The notes under the pieces are model-generated. The model was not told the origin of the DNA. It was given only the letters and a program-made list of their open reading frames with translations, and did not search any database. From contig NZ_CP073754.1 in the NCBI RefSeq assembly GCF_018734325.1, positions 1,860,001 through 1,924,000 of the forward strand: DNA of 64,000 nucleotides, written 5' to 3'. Every line of letters begins with the position of its first letter. Position 1 is the stretch's first letter. This document shows positions 28,662 to 37,613 of the stretch, one piece after another. The position numbers and the translations under genes were made by a program. Source of the stretch: Methylomonas paludis. Its GTDB lineage: Bacteria; Pseudomonadota; Gammaproteobacteria; Methylococcales; Methylomonadaceae.

Positions 28662-30419
28662 ATGCAAACAATAAACTTTGATATTGGGCAACTATTGAAA
28701 AAAATACGAGCCGGTAACTTCTTAATCCCTCAATTCCAAAGAGATTTTACTTGGAAGGAAGGGCAAACTAGGCTTTTAATTGACTCAATTGCAAGAAATT
28801 ATCCTTGCGGCTCCCTATTGATACTAGGCAAAAATGATGAAGTACCTTTGAAATCAAGAAAACTAGATGCAATTTATCCTCCAAAATCAGATGATATTCA
28901 AAATTTAATGAATTTTGATGAACCTGGCTCGGAGTCATATTATGTTCTAGATGGACAGCAGAGACTAACTTCGATAGCAAGAGTTTTTTTAGATGCCCAT
29001 CCAAATAGAAATTATTATTTCGATTTAAAAGAAATGCATATAATGTTTAAATCTGAAAATCCTTCATGGATTGTAAGTCGACAAAGAGGCTTGAAAAACC
29101 CAGAACGTAAAGATAATAATCGATTAATAAGAACTGATATTGCTCTTGATCAAGCTAAATGTGATGTTTATATTTCAGAATATATTGAAGATTCAGGAGA
29201 TTTTCCTGAGTTTGAATCTAACAAGAATCTTGCCAGACAAGCTTCTGCAAGTATAAAAGGGATATTTGAAACTATACGAAAATTTTCTATTCCATTTGTA
29301 GCATTAGAAAATGATGCTCCGCTTGAATCTGTTTGCCGTGTATTTGAAACAATAAATTCTACAGGAACTAGACTTACAACATTTGATTTGGCTGTCGCAC
29401 GATATTATCCAGACCCCGATCTTAAAGAGCTATTAGATAGTTCGCTTGAAAATCACCAGATTTTGATGGACTATGAAATTGATGGGGAACGTATTTTACA
29501 AATTCTTTCTTTATTCTTTCTAAGAAATAAAGTAAATAAATTTCCTGAAGCAACACGTTCTGTTTTGTTGTCATTAGAACCAGGCTTTATTAATGAACAC
29601 TGGAACAGTGCTTCATATCATTTATCACAGGCTTGTGAGTGGGTGAATCAACTAGGGGCAACTTCTAAAACCCCACCACCACATGGAATATTAGTGTCAA
29701 TGGCTGCAACATTAATGTGCTTTCCTGGGAGTTTGTCTAAACCTGAATTTTCAAGCTCATTGAAGAAATGGTATTTTTGTTCAACATTAGCTGCGGCACC
29801 TGCACCTGCTAATAACTATAAGATAGGAGATGACTTCAGGAAATTTTGTAATTTTCTTGATAATGGTGGCGTCTTTCAATATACACGAGTATACTTTACC
29901 GTTGAAGATATTATTTCAATAAAGCATATTAGTGATAGTCGATACAAATCCATACAAGCTTTGATGCGAACCACCGTAAAGGAAGATCTTTTGACGGGAA
30001 ATTCTTTAGGTGGAGACTTAGAGGATCATCATATATTTCCTTATTCACTAAATAAGTCTGGAATTAATAAAAACAAATTAAACTCAATAGCAAATAAAAT
30101 AATTGTATCTAAAGAAACAAATCGCAGTATTAATAATTTAAATCCCGATAAATATCTATATGACGTGGTGATGCGTCATAAAAGCGAAGGCACAACAGGA
30201 GAGTTAAATCGTAGGTTAAAATGTTGTTTTATCCCTTATTCAAGTGATAGCTTTGATTTTCAAAAAAAAATTTCTAAGGAAAATTTTGACGAATTTCTAA
30301 AAGATAGAGCTCAAATGATTCTTGATCGAATCCAAGAAGTTGTTGGCGACGCATGGAAAGCACCTTTGGAGCAAGAGGATTCAAATTTAGAAGACGATGA
30401 ATTTGTTACTGGTTCATAG
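28662..30419 (+). CDS. DUF262/HNH protein, putative type IV restriction enzyme (GmrSD-like)
   Basis: 585 residues. The N-terminal DUF262 domain shows IPQFQRDFTWKEGQTRLLID and the nucleotide-binding motif YYVLD97GQQRLTSI; the C-terminal part has the His-Me/HNH nuclease motif LEDHHIFPYSLN (His456/457) with KIIVSKETNRSINN after it. This order is that of GmrSD-type enzymes and relatives, which cut modified phage DNA. The gene is much richer in A+T than the neighbouring housekeeping genes, a sign of transfer. Start ATG 28662; 40 further codons upstream run back into the IS4 end and are not gene sequence. The IS4 insertion may have separated it from its own promoter. Confidence 0.85.
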   Translation: MQTINFDIGQLLKKIRAGNFLIPQFQRDFTWKEGQTRLLIDSIARNYPCGSLLILGKNDEVPLKSRKLDAIYPPKSDDIQNLMNFDEPGSESYYVLDGQQRLTSIARVFLDAHPNRNYYFDLKEMHIMFKSENPSWIVSRQRGLKNPERKDNNRLIRTDIALDQAKCDVYISEYIEDSGDFPEFESNKNLARQASASIKGIFETIRKFSIPFVALENDAPLESVCRVFETINSTGTRLTTFDLAVARYYPDPDLKELLDSSLENHQILMDYEIDGERILQILSLFFLRNKVNKFPEATRSVLLSLEPGFINEHWNSASYHLSQACEWVNQLGATSKTPPPHGILVSMAATLMCFPGSLSKPEFSSSLKKWYFCSTLAAAPAPANNYKIGDDFRKFCNFLDNGGVFQYTRVYFTVEDIISIKHISDSRYKSIQALMRTTVKEDLLTGNSLGGDLEDHHIFPYSLNKSGINKNKLNSIANKIIVSKETNRSINNLNPDKYLYDVVMRHKSEGTTGELNRRLKCCFIPYSSDSFDFQKKISKENFDEFLKDRAQMILDRIQEVVGDAWKAPLEQEDSNLEDDEFVTGS

Positions 30420-30865
30420 CCAGTCATATGTGGATAGTTTTTAATCATAAAGTATTTTCTCAAAATACACCCCCAAAAAGAATCACCTGAATCCGTGTAC
30501 CTTGCAGCCGAAGTATTGGCTGCCGCGTTTTAGTCGCGTTTTTTAAAAAATTACGACAGCTCAGCGTATTTATTTGTCGCCTATTAAGCCCTCAGTCGCA
30601 AAAATCAACCGTTTCTAATACATTGTCGCCATCGCTAGATAAAAAACCTGACGACGAGACAAGCCATCCTCTTCTCTATCCAGAGAATACCATTCGCAAT
30701 CCACAATCGAGCTGCCGTAGCGTTTATCCGGATGCAAAACTCGGTTGCACCACCAATCGCTCTTGCAAATAGGCGAATACTTTGTAAGCGCTTAACAAAC
30801 CCCATCTACCCATAATTAATTGAATTTGGGAAAGTATCGTCACCGTCAATTGATGAGGATACCCG

Positions 30866-31249
30866 ATGAACCAGCCCCTTTCAGAAAATACCCAGCCAAC
30901 GGATGCTGTAAGTCTAACCGATACGCAGCGCTTTTGGTTTGCCCATGTCGAGCAATGCCTGGCGTCAGGTTTGAGTATTGCCGTGTATGCCCGGCAACAC
31001 CAATTGGCCGATAAATCTTTATATCACTGGATCAAGCGTAAGCGTGAGTGGCCAAGCCGTGCTGTGCAGACCGGCGCTGGCACAGCGACTTTTCATCCTG
31101 TGCAGATGGTACAGCCGGTGACGAGTGGCTCACTTGAACGGCCAACGCTGTGGCTGCGCCTACCCAATGGCATTGAATGTCAATTTCAAGCCATTGATAC
31201 CGAGCATTGCCTGGCGGTGCTGACCGGGTTGTCGAGGTTGCCAGCATGA
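30866..31249 (+). CDS. tnpA: IS66 accessory protein TnpA
   Basis: 127 residues. The N-terminal helix-turn-helix region (RFWFAHVEQCLASGLSIAVY and ARQHQLADKSLYHWIKRKRE) is typical of IS66 TnpA. The C-terminal part has the LPNGIECQF stretch of the family. It overlaps tnpB by 4 bp (ATGA), and all three proteins are known to be needed for IS66 movement. Confidence 0.88.
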   Translation: MNQPLSENTQPTDAVSLTDTQRFWFAHVEQCLASGLSIAVYARQHQLADKSLYHWIKRKREWPSRAVQTGAGTATFHPVQMVQPVTSGSLERPTLWLRLPNGIECQFQAIDTEHCLAVLTGLSRLPA

Positions 31250-31605
31250 TGCGGCCCCTTTCCGTCGATTGGGCAGTTTATTTATGCGAACAACCGGTTG
31301 ATTTCAGGAAGGGCGCTGCCAGTTTGGCGGTCCTGGTGGAAGCGCAGTTGAGTTTAAATCCGTTTGCTGATTGTTTGTATGTGTTTAGAAATCGGTCAGC
31401 CACGGCTATCAAGTTGCTGTATTGGGAGCGTAATGGTTTTTGTCTATGGCAGAAGCGTTTGGAGAAAGCACGGTTTTTCTGGCCAAAACCCAGCGAGTCT
31501 GGCACGGTGACGTTAAGCGTACAGCAACTGAACTGGTTGTTGGAAGGTTATGATATTAATCGCATGAAGCCGCATCCGGTGCTGGATTATCAGTCGGTTT
31601 TATAA
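31246..31605 (+). CDS. tnpB: IS66 accessory protein TnpB
   Basis: 119 residues of the IS66 Orf2 type: VYLCEQPVDFRKGAASLAVL, NPFADCLYVFRNRSATAIKL and QLNWLLEGYDINRMKPH are family signatures. The start is ATGATG at 31246, overlapping the tnpA stop; the frame is open further upstream only within tnpA. Function within transposition is not defined, but it is required in studied IS66 elements. Confidence 0.92.
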   Translation: MMRPLSVDWAVYLCEQPVDFRKGAASLAVLVEAQLSLNPFADCLYVFRNRSATAIKLLYWERNGFCLWQKRLEKARFFWPKPSESGTVTLSVQQLNWLLEGYDINRMKPHPVLDYQSVL

Positions 31606-31669
31606 TCTTTTGCCGGCTTTGAAGCGTCTATTTTCTGAATTTTCAATGGCTTATTATGGCGTAAGTTGC

Positions 31670-31675
31670 TATAAT
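31670..31675 (+). promoter_or_regulatory. TATAAT element directly upstream of tnpC (first IS66)
   Basis: TATAAT with an upstream TG (TGCTATAAT, extended -10 form), ending 7 bp before the tnpC ATG. It also lies within a perfect inverted repeat, GGCTTATTAT (31648-31657) and ATAATAAGCC (31671-31680). A transcript starting at the usual distance would begin at or next to the ATG. Similar sites occur before the other two tnpC genes in the window. Confidence 0.4.
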
Positions 31676-31682
31676 AAGCCTT

Positions 31683-33296
31683 ATGGAACAAGAGCTTGAA
31701 TTGCCTTCAGATGTCGACAGCCTGCAGAAAATGCTACGTACGCTGACGCGTGATTATCGGCAATTACAATCAAAACACGATATTCTGCAAGAGCAAATCA
31801 ATCTCTTGCTACATAAACGCTTTGGCGCCAATAGCGAGAAATACCGGGCAGAGCAAGCGGATATGTTCAATGAGGCGGAAGCCTATGCCGAAGAGTCGGA
31901 TGAAACGACCGCTGAAACGGCGACGGCCACCTCTGAAGTGGTGGCCGCCACCGAAAATGCATCAGCGCCTATCGCTTCCGCAGCCCAGCCCGGCCAAACT
32001 GTACCGGTCAAGCCTGGCCGTAAAGCCCTGCCTGCTGCACTCCCCCGCGTTGAGATCATCCACGACCTACCGGAAGCGCAACGCCGTTGCTCAGCCGGCC
32101 ATGCGCTAAAAGAAATCGGTACTGAAGTGTCCGAACAACTGGACATCATTCCAGCCAAGGTGCAGGTGTTACGCCATATCCGCATCAAGTATGCCTGCCC
32201 TTGCTGTCAGGCCGAGGTGAAAACCGCGCCACTGCCGCCGCAACCGCTGCCTAAAAGCAATGCTTCGCCCGGTTTACTGGCTTATCTGATCACCAGCAAA
32301 TTCCTGGATGCCTTGCCGTTTTACCGGCAAAGTAAACAGTTTCAGCGTATCGGCGTTGAGCTATCACGCGGCACCCTGTCTTTATGGGCGATTCGTTGCG
32401 GCGAGCTGATTCAAGCTTTGTGCAATTTGATGCAGGAACACCTGCATCAGTACCCCATTCTGCAAATGGATGAAACCACGCTACAAGTCTTGAAAGAAGA
32501 GGGCAAAGCCGCTAGCAGTCAGTCTTATCTGTGGGTACAGCGCGGTGGCCCACCTGATCAACCAGTCGTGCTGTTTCACTATGCACCCACCCGCAGCCAG
32601 GCCGTGGCAGACCAACTGCTACAAGGTTACAGCGGTACGCTGCAAACCGACGGCTACGCCGCTTACCCGACCGTGTGCGCTAAAAACGGCTTGCGCCATG
32701 CCGGGTGTTGGGCACACGCCAGACGTAAATTCGATGAAGCCTTAAAAGCCCAAGGCAAAGCTCAGCCTAAAGCCGGCAAAGTCAGTAAGGCCTTAATCAT
32801 GATCCAGAAACTGTACCGGATTGAGACGCAAATCAAATATCTGTCGGTCGATGAAAAATACCGGATTCGCCAACAGCAGGCCGTGCCGATCCTGCATGAA
32901 ATCAAAGCTTGGTTGGATATCTCCTTAACCCAAGTGGCCCCCACCAGCTTAACCGGCAAAGCCTTGGGCTATCTGGCTAACCAGTGGTCAACACTCACCG
33001 TCTATTGCCAAGATGGGCGGTTAGACATTGATAACAATGCCGTGGAACGCGCCATCCGGCCCTTTGTCATTGGTCGTAATAACTGGCTATTCGCCGATAC
33101 CATAAAAGGCGCCAAAGCCAGTGCCAATCTCTATAGCCTGATTGAAACCGCCAAACTCAATGGACTGGAGCCGTATCGCTATCTGCATCATATTTTTAAA
33201 GAACTGCCCAAGGCTCAGACTCTGGAAGATATTGAATCACTGCTGCCCTGGCAAGTGGATAGGGAGCATATTAACAGCGGATGGAAAAATGGCTAG
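31683..33296 (+). CDS. tnpC: IS66 transposase TnpC
   Basis: 537 residues. N-terminal leucine-zipper-like coiled coil (about 1-55), an Ala/Thr-rich linker, a Cys-containing zinc-binding element (RIKYACPCCQAEVKTAPLPP) and the DDE catalytic core: PILQMDETTLQVL, the GTLQTDGYAAYPTV strand, the CWAHARRKFDEA motif and the final Glu in DIDNNAVERAIRPFVIGRNN. The frame is intact, so the element may be active. Confidence 0.94.
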   Translation: MEQELELPSDVDSLQKMLRTLTRDYRQLQSKHDILQEQINLLLHKRFGANSEKYRAEQADMFNEAEAYAEESDETTAETATATSEVVAATENASAPIASAAQPGQTVPVKPGRKALPAALPRVEIIHDLPEAQRRCSAGHALKEIGTEVSEQLDIIPAKVQVLRHIRIKYACPCCQAEVKTAPLPPQPLPKSNASPGLLAYLITSKFLDALPFYRQSKQFQRIGVELSRGTLSLWAIRCGELIQALCNLMQEHLHQYPILQMDETTLQVLKEEGKAASSQSYLWVQRGGPPDQPVVLFHYAPTRSQAVADQLLQGYSGTLQTDGYAAYPTVCAKNGLRHAGCWAHARRKFDEALKAQGKAQPKAGKVSKALIMIQKLYRIETQIKYLSVDEKYRIRQQQAVPILHEIKAWLDISLTQVAPTSLTGKALGYLANQWSTLTVYCQDGRLDIDNNAVERAIRPFVIGRNNWLFADTIKGAKASANLYSLIETAKLNGLEPYRYLHHIFKELPKAQTLEDIESLLPWQVDREHINSGWKNG

Positions 33297-34746
33297 ATGG
33301 GGTTTGATAACCGCTTACAATACTTTAGCGACTGGCGAGGCATGCCCCAAATCGAGCCACCATTGTCGTGCCGTGTGTATCACTTGGGCTGCTCGATACA
33401 TGATTTCTTGAAGCACGGTTCGGAGCCGCCGACGCTTTGCAGGGTGACGTATGGGTGCCAAGTCTCCCGTCAAACCCAGTTGACCAATCAGCCGCAAGCA
33501 ATTGTAGGCAAACATGCCCATTCTCATTAGGCAGTCGTTGGTTTCAAATTTACCGGAAGGCAAGCGTTCCAAATCCAGGTCAGTTTTGAATTCCGAATGA
33601 AATTGTTCATGAGTGCCATGGTCACGATAACGTTCAATGACGGTTTCTTCCGCTTCCTCCAGGCTAGTCCACCAACCTTCCAACGCAATGTCTGGCAGTA
33701 TTAACATTTGACCGTGCTTAGTGATGGTGCGTTCAATAATTCGTATGACCAATCTGAACATGCGGGTTTGCTTTTTCCAGGCGCGTTCTACAATTAGGGT
33801 CATTAACGCTTCCCGTTTGCCCGGTCGTTTTTCAACAAAAACACCTGCCGCTTCCGCCTTTTCGACCCAAGCGGTTTTATCCTGCTTCCTGGGGTTCCAT
33901 TTGATCAAGTATTCAAAAAATCGATTCATAGCCGCCCAGCGTGCTTTTTCATCGGCAACAGCAAATAATAGTTTGGCGCTATCAAACCCTGAATCTTTAC
34001 GAAGCAGCACCGGTTGGTTCGGTGCCACCAAACGTTCAACTCGCGGAAAGAGCCGCTCTAGAAAATATTCGATCTCTAGCGATGAATGCCAGCGACCTGG
34101 ACGCAACTCTAAACCTATGCACCAGCCTTCATTACCCAAATAGGCTGCGACTGGCGTATAGCCATCGACACCTTGATAGGTGCGGCTGACTTCTTCTTTC
34201 TTAGTTCCGCTCTGATCCATGACGAAAGTGTCCATGTCCAGGCAAACGTAGCCTTTATGCGGCGTGATCGGCGCTTCTGTCCGTTCAATGAGCCTAACCG
34301 AACAGTCATCCAGTGGTTCTAGCAAGCGACCTCCAACACGATCAAGTCGCTGTCGCAGCCACACACTACCCGGTACCTTGTTGACATCCAAAGCTTTCTT
34401 GAAAAAACGATCTTCACGAAACGGTTCGACGGCCTCAAAGTCGCTTTTGCCTATACTCAACAGACCTACCGTGGTTTTGACTAAATCAGAGGTTTTGATT
34501 CCCTGTGATACGGGTATCTTTCCATCTACCATCGCTTCGACATTAACCGCTTCTAGGCACTGGCCGATCAATGACAGGCCAGCGTAGGACGTGAGTTCCT
34601 TTTTGGATTCTTTTAGCTTAAAACGTGCCATAATCAAAATGGGTGAGCATGTGAAAGCTATATTATACTTTATTTATCATTAACTTATGTGAATTTATTT
34701 AAATTTAAACACGGATTCAGGAATCACATATCCTGTATTTATTTTC

Positions 34747-35046
34747 AGTCAGCAGCAATACCGAACTCTACAGTTTGAATGTACTGGGCAATAATATTGA
34801 AGATGAAGCCCGCTTTATTGTGATTGGCCTCCAGCAACCGGCTTCCATCGGTGCCGATAAAACCACCATATTGCTATCCACCTGCAGGCAGACGCTTTAT
34901 AGAAAATCCTTGGCCCATTTGCCGACTCTGGCATAAGCACCACTAATATCGAATCACTACTGCTGTGCCAGGCCCCGACCTTGCTGCAAAACAATCTCAA
35001 GCTGTTAAAAACATTGGGCTCTTGTCCTAAAGCTGTGATTACCTAA
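34747..35046 (+). pseudogene. Decayed duplicate of the 3' end of pheA
   Basis: This 300-bp stretch matches the end of pheA (24359-24802) with many substitutions and several deletions. Shared blocks include GTCAGCAGCAAT, CTGGGCAATAATATTGAAGA, GATAAAACCACCATATTG, CTTGGCCCATTTGCCGACT, TTGCTGCAAAACAAT and GCTGTGATTACCTAA, the last ending with the pheA stop codon. Frames are broken by the deletions, so it cannot be expressed as a functional ACT domain. It lies just outside the IS1380 element, about 10 kb from the intact pheA and on the same strand. It is a fossil of a second pheA tail rather than part of an IS. Confidence 0.9.
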
Positions 35047-35217
35047 ACAGTTCACACGACCACTTAATGGCTTAACTCATAGCAGATTCAATCAGCTACC
35101 TGTGTTATTTTCATGACAAATTGGACTTGACAAGTAAGCGCTCAATTTTCCGCGTAATTCCCACCCCCCAGCCTACCATGTCAGAATTTCCCATCGATAT
35201 TATTTTGGGGATTACCA

Positions 35218-35550
35218 ATGGCATCAATAGAAAACAAGACCGGTCACGATTTTTGGCAAAGGCACGTCGCGCAATGGCAAGCGTCTGGCTTGTCCCAAGT
35301 AAACTACTGCCGCCAGCAAGCGTTGCATACCCACCAGTTGAGTTATTGGAAGCGCAAATTTTTGATCGATTGCGAACCGGTTGACACTGAACGTAAAGCG
35401 ACTGGATTTACCCGTGTCCAAGTGGCTGCACCTATCGCCATGCCCTCATCGCCAAGTTTGTCATTGTGCTTCCGGGATGGTACACAATTGATTGGGATTT
35501 CTCAGAATAATATGGCTTTGATTCAGCAATTGATAGAGGTGTTACGGTGA
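35218..35550 (+). CDS. tnpA: IS66 accessory protein TnpA (second element)
   Basis: 110 residues: FWQRHVAQWQASGLSQVNYC and RQQALHTHQLSYWKRKFL form the helix-turn-helix region of IS66 TnpA, followed by the beta-rich end (LSLCFRDGTQLIGI). It overlaps tnpB through GTGA. About three quarters of its residues match the TnpA at 57723-58064. Confidence 0.88.
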   Translation: MASIENKTGHDFWQRHVAQWQASGLSQVNYCRQQALHTHQLSYWKRKFLIDCEPVDTERKATGFTRVQVAAPIAMPSSPSLSLCFRDGTQLIGISQNNMALIQQLIEVLR

Positions 35551-35912
35551 CTTGCATTATGCGCCCCTCTTTAGAGCTGACAGAGGTTTATCTTTACCGA
35601 CAGGCCATTGATTTTCGTAAATCCCATCGCGGGTTGGCGGCAATTGTTGAGTGCGAACTCGGCCATAATCCGTTTGATGGCGGACTGTATGCGTTCACCA
35701 ATAAGCAGCGTACTAAAATCAAATGCTTGTTCTGGGAAAATACGGGCTTTGTGCTTTATTACAAGACCTTGGTCGAGGATAAGTTCAAGTGGCCGAAGGG
35801 TGAAGAGGCATTGTTGACGTTAACGGGACAGCAATTGAATTGGCTGCTGGATGGCTACGATATTAGCGTGATGAAAGGCCATAAAAATCGGCATTATGAG
35901 TCTGTTTTTTAA
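35547..35912 (+). CDS. tnpB: IS66 accessory protein TnpB (second element)
   Basis: 121 residues starting with GTG at 35547, which overlaps the tnpA stop; an ATG four codons later is an alternative. Family signatures are VYLYRQAIDFRKSHRGLAAI, FDGGLYAFTNKQRTKIKCLF and QQLNWLLDGYDISVMKGHK. Only about six residues differ from the TnpB at 57361-57726. Confidence 0.92.
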   Translation: MTCIMRPSLELTEVYLYRQAIDFRKSHRGLAAIVECELGHNPFDGGLYAFTNKQRTKIKCLFWENTGFVLYYKTLVEDKFKWPKGEEALLTLTGQQLNWLLDGYDISVMKGHKNRHYESVF

Positions 35913-35945
35913 GGAAAAACGCCTGCTTTTTGGCTTGAATTCAGG

Positions 35946-35951
35946 TATAAT
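35946..35951 (+). promoter_or_regulatory. TATAAT element directly upstream of tnpC (second IS66)
   Basis: TATAAT ends 6 bp before the tnpC ATG at 35958, as in the other IS66 copies. A partial inverted repeat GGCTT (35932-35936) / AAGCC (35952-35956) surrounds it. No convincing -35 box is visible at 16-18 bp. Confidence 0.35.
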
Positions 35952-35957
35952 AAGCCT

Positions 35958-37613
35958 ATGATTTTATCCCACTTTTCTAGCATAGAACACGATGAACACT
36001 CGGCTATTTTGTTGCCCGAGATGCTCGCCGAGTTGCTTGAAAAAGCGCAACGAGTGGATGAATTAACACAGGCCGTTGAGCTTAAATCAGAAGTGATTGC
36101 TACGCTCAATCAACGTATACAGTTGTTAGAAGAAGCGTTGCGTTTATCCAAAATCAAACGCTTTGCGCCCTCAAGTGAGCAGTCCGGGCAAACTTCATTA
36201 TTTGATGAAGCCGAAGTCGAGGCCACGGTTGAGCTTGAAGCCGCAACGGATGCAGCCGTTGACACAGTAGAGGCTGTTGATTCGAGCGTTGAATCAGAAG
36301 CTTCTGAGCCCAATCCACCTAAGCCAAAACCTGGTCGCAAACCATTTGCCAGCCACTTACCGAGAAAGCAAATCTTTATCACACTGAGCGATGAAGAAAA
36401 AGCCGGTGCAATTACAACCTTCTTTACTAAAGTTAAAGAAGAATTAGACATCATCCCTGCCCAAGTGCGGGTTTTAGAATACATGCAGGAAAAAGCGGTG
36501 TTTCTGGAGCCTGCTCAAGCTGAAACACAACGCCGTATTATTGCCGCTGCTCTGCCCAAACATCCTGTTCCAGGCGCGATGGGCAGCATTGATTTAATGT
36601 GTAATGTAATCATCTACAAATACTGCGATGGCTTGCCGCTGTATCGGCTGGAAAACATCTTAGCCCGTTATGGCGGCGAACTCTCAAGAGCCACACTGGC
36701 CAACTGGGTCATCGCACTGGCTAGAACGCTGCAACCTTTGATTAACCTTATTCGGGATCATCAACTGGCTGGTAACATCATCATGGCCGATGAAACCCGA
36801 GTGCAGGTTCTTAAAGAACCGGGGCGACCGGCCACCTCGGATAAATTCATGTGGGTGACGCTGGGCGGCACGCCTGGTCAACCCAGTGTGTTATTTGAAT
36901 ATGATCCGACCCGCAGCCAGGAGGTGCCGTTGCGCTTGCTGGAGGGCTTTTCGGGTTATCTGCAAACCGATGGTTATGCCGCTTACAATGCCGCCTGTAT
37001 TATCAATCATATCATCCAGCTCGGTTGTTGGGATCATGCGCGCCGTAAATTTAAAGAAGCTCAAGATGCGCAGCCCAAACCCAAGAAAGGCAAGCAGCAT
37101 AAAGCCAGCAAAGCCGATCACATGCTGAGTTTAATCAATACACTCTATATGATTGAGCGGCAAATCAAAACTCTGAGTGCCGCTGAAAGATTCCAGCAAC
37201 GCTGCAAAAGAAGCCTGCCGGTTTTGAAGAAACTGAGAGCGTACTTGGACGACAATCAACACAAAGTGCCTAAGGATAGTTTAACGGGCAAGGCCATGAC
37301 TTACATGAGCAACCAATGGGATAAGCTGATGGTGTATTGCTCGAATGGGGAGCTGAACATTAGCAATATTCTTGCTGAAAACGCCATTCGCCCCTTTGTA
37401 ATGGGTCGCAAAGCATGGCTCTTCTCTGATACTCCAAAAGGCGCACAGGCCAGCGCGATTCATTACAGCCTAATTGAAACAGCAAAAGCCAATGGCTTGG
37501 AACCCTGCGCCTATTTAACCCATGTACTCAAGGCATTGCCTTATGCCGATACCGTTGAAAAAATTGAAGCCCTGTTGCCTTGGAATTTAAAAAATACTGA
37601 TTTTGCTAGATAG
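35958..37613 (+). CDS. tnpC: IS66 transposase TnpC (second element)
   Basis: 551 residues. Coiled coil at about 15-75 (ELLEKAQRVDELTQAVELKS), acidic Glu/Ala-rich linker, then the catalytic core with NIIMADETRVQVLKEPGRPA, YLQTDGYAAYNAACI, GCWDHARRKFKEAQ and the final Glu region NISNILAENAIRPFVMGRKA. Unlike the first TnpC it lacks the CPCC zinc element at the equivalent place. The frame is intact. It could supply transposase in trans to the deleted copy at 56742-58134. Confidence 0.94.
   Translation: MILSHFSSIEHDEHSAILLPEMLAELLEKAQRVDELTQAVELKSEVIATLNQRIQLLEEALRLSKIKRFAPSSEQSGQTSLFDEAEVEATVELEAATDAAVDTVEAVDSSVESEASEPNPPKPKPGRKPFASHLPRKQIFITLSDEEKAGAITTFFTKVKEELDIIPAQVRVLEYMQEKAVFLEPAQAETQRRIIAAALPKHPVPGAMGSIDLMCNVIIYKYCDGLPLYRLENILARYGGELSRATLANWVIALARTLQPLINLIRDHQLAGNIIMADETRVQVLKEPGRPATSDKFMWVTLGGTPGQPSVLFEYDPTRSQEVPLRLLEGFSGYLQTDGYAAYNAACIINHIIQLGCWDHARRKFKEAQDAQPKPKKGKQHKASKADHMLSLINTLYMIERQIKTLSAAERFQQRCKRSLPVLKKLRAYLDDNQHKVPKDSLTGKAMTYMSNQWDKLMVYCSNGELNISNILAENAIRPFVMGRKAWLFSDTPKGAQASAIHYSLIETAKANGLEPCAYLTHVLKALPYADTVEKIEALLPWNLKNTDFAR

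Larger units (their letters stand above)
30784..33318 (+). mobile_element. Complete IS66-family element (first copy), nested in IS1380
   Basis: 2535 bp. Left end GTAAGCGCTTAACAAACCCC at 30784, right end the complement of GTAAGCGGTTATCAAACCCC ending at 33318; the repeats continue for several more bases with few mismatches. The flanks carry an exact 8-bp duplication AATACTTT (30776-30783 and 33319-33326). It contains tnpA, tnpB and tnpC in the standard order and all open. It is a different IS66 subtype from the one at 35134. Confidence 0.95.
30724..34631 (-). pseudogene. IS1380 transposase interrupted by IS66
   Basis: The main part runs from the ATG at 34631 down to 33319 (MARFKLKESKKELTSYAGLS ..., DMDTFVMDQSG, LRKDSGFDSAKL and YRDHGTHEQFHSEFKTDLDL, an IS1380 signature). 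It reaches ...SPVAKV and then enters the IS66 end, where it stops after one altered residue (TAA at 33317-33315, made by the IS66 terminus). The lost end is still present on the other side of IS66: from 30783 down to 30724 the frame continues FAYLQERLVVQPSFASG and a stop. The rebuilt protein is thus complete. Loss of about 17 C-terminal residues may or may not abolish activity, but the element's two ends are now 4.2 kb apart. Confidence 0.9.
30486..34721 (-). mobile_element. IS1380-family element, split by a nested IS66
   Basis: Terminal inverted repeats CCTGAATCCGTGT (30486-30498) and ACACGGATTCAGG (34709-34721), flanked by AATCA on both sides (30481-30485, 34722-34726), a likely 5-bp target duplication. 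Taking out the IS66 and one copy of its 8-bp duplication leaves 1693 bp, the normal size for IS1380. The transposase is on the minus strand and is broken near its C-terminus. Confidence 0.9.

Noticed and set aside
30820-31014. Open frame overlapping the start of IS66 tnpA
   Set aside because: It lies in another frame of tnpA; the tnpA product has clear family motifs.
34747-35046. A second functional prephenate dehydratase
   Set aside because: Only the 3' end is present and deletions break the frame.
24803-35046. A prophage or integrative conjugative element
   Set aside because: No integrase, structural, replication or conjugation gene is present; only the pheA fragment hints at an old integration.
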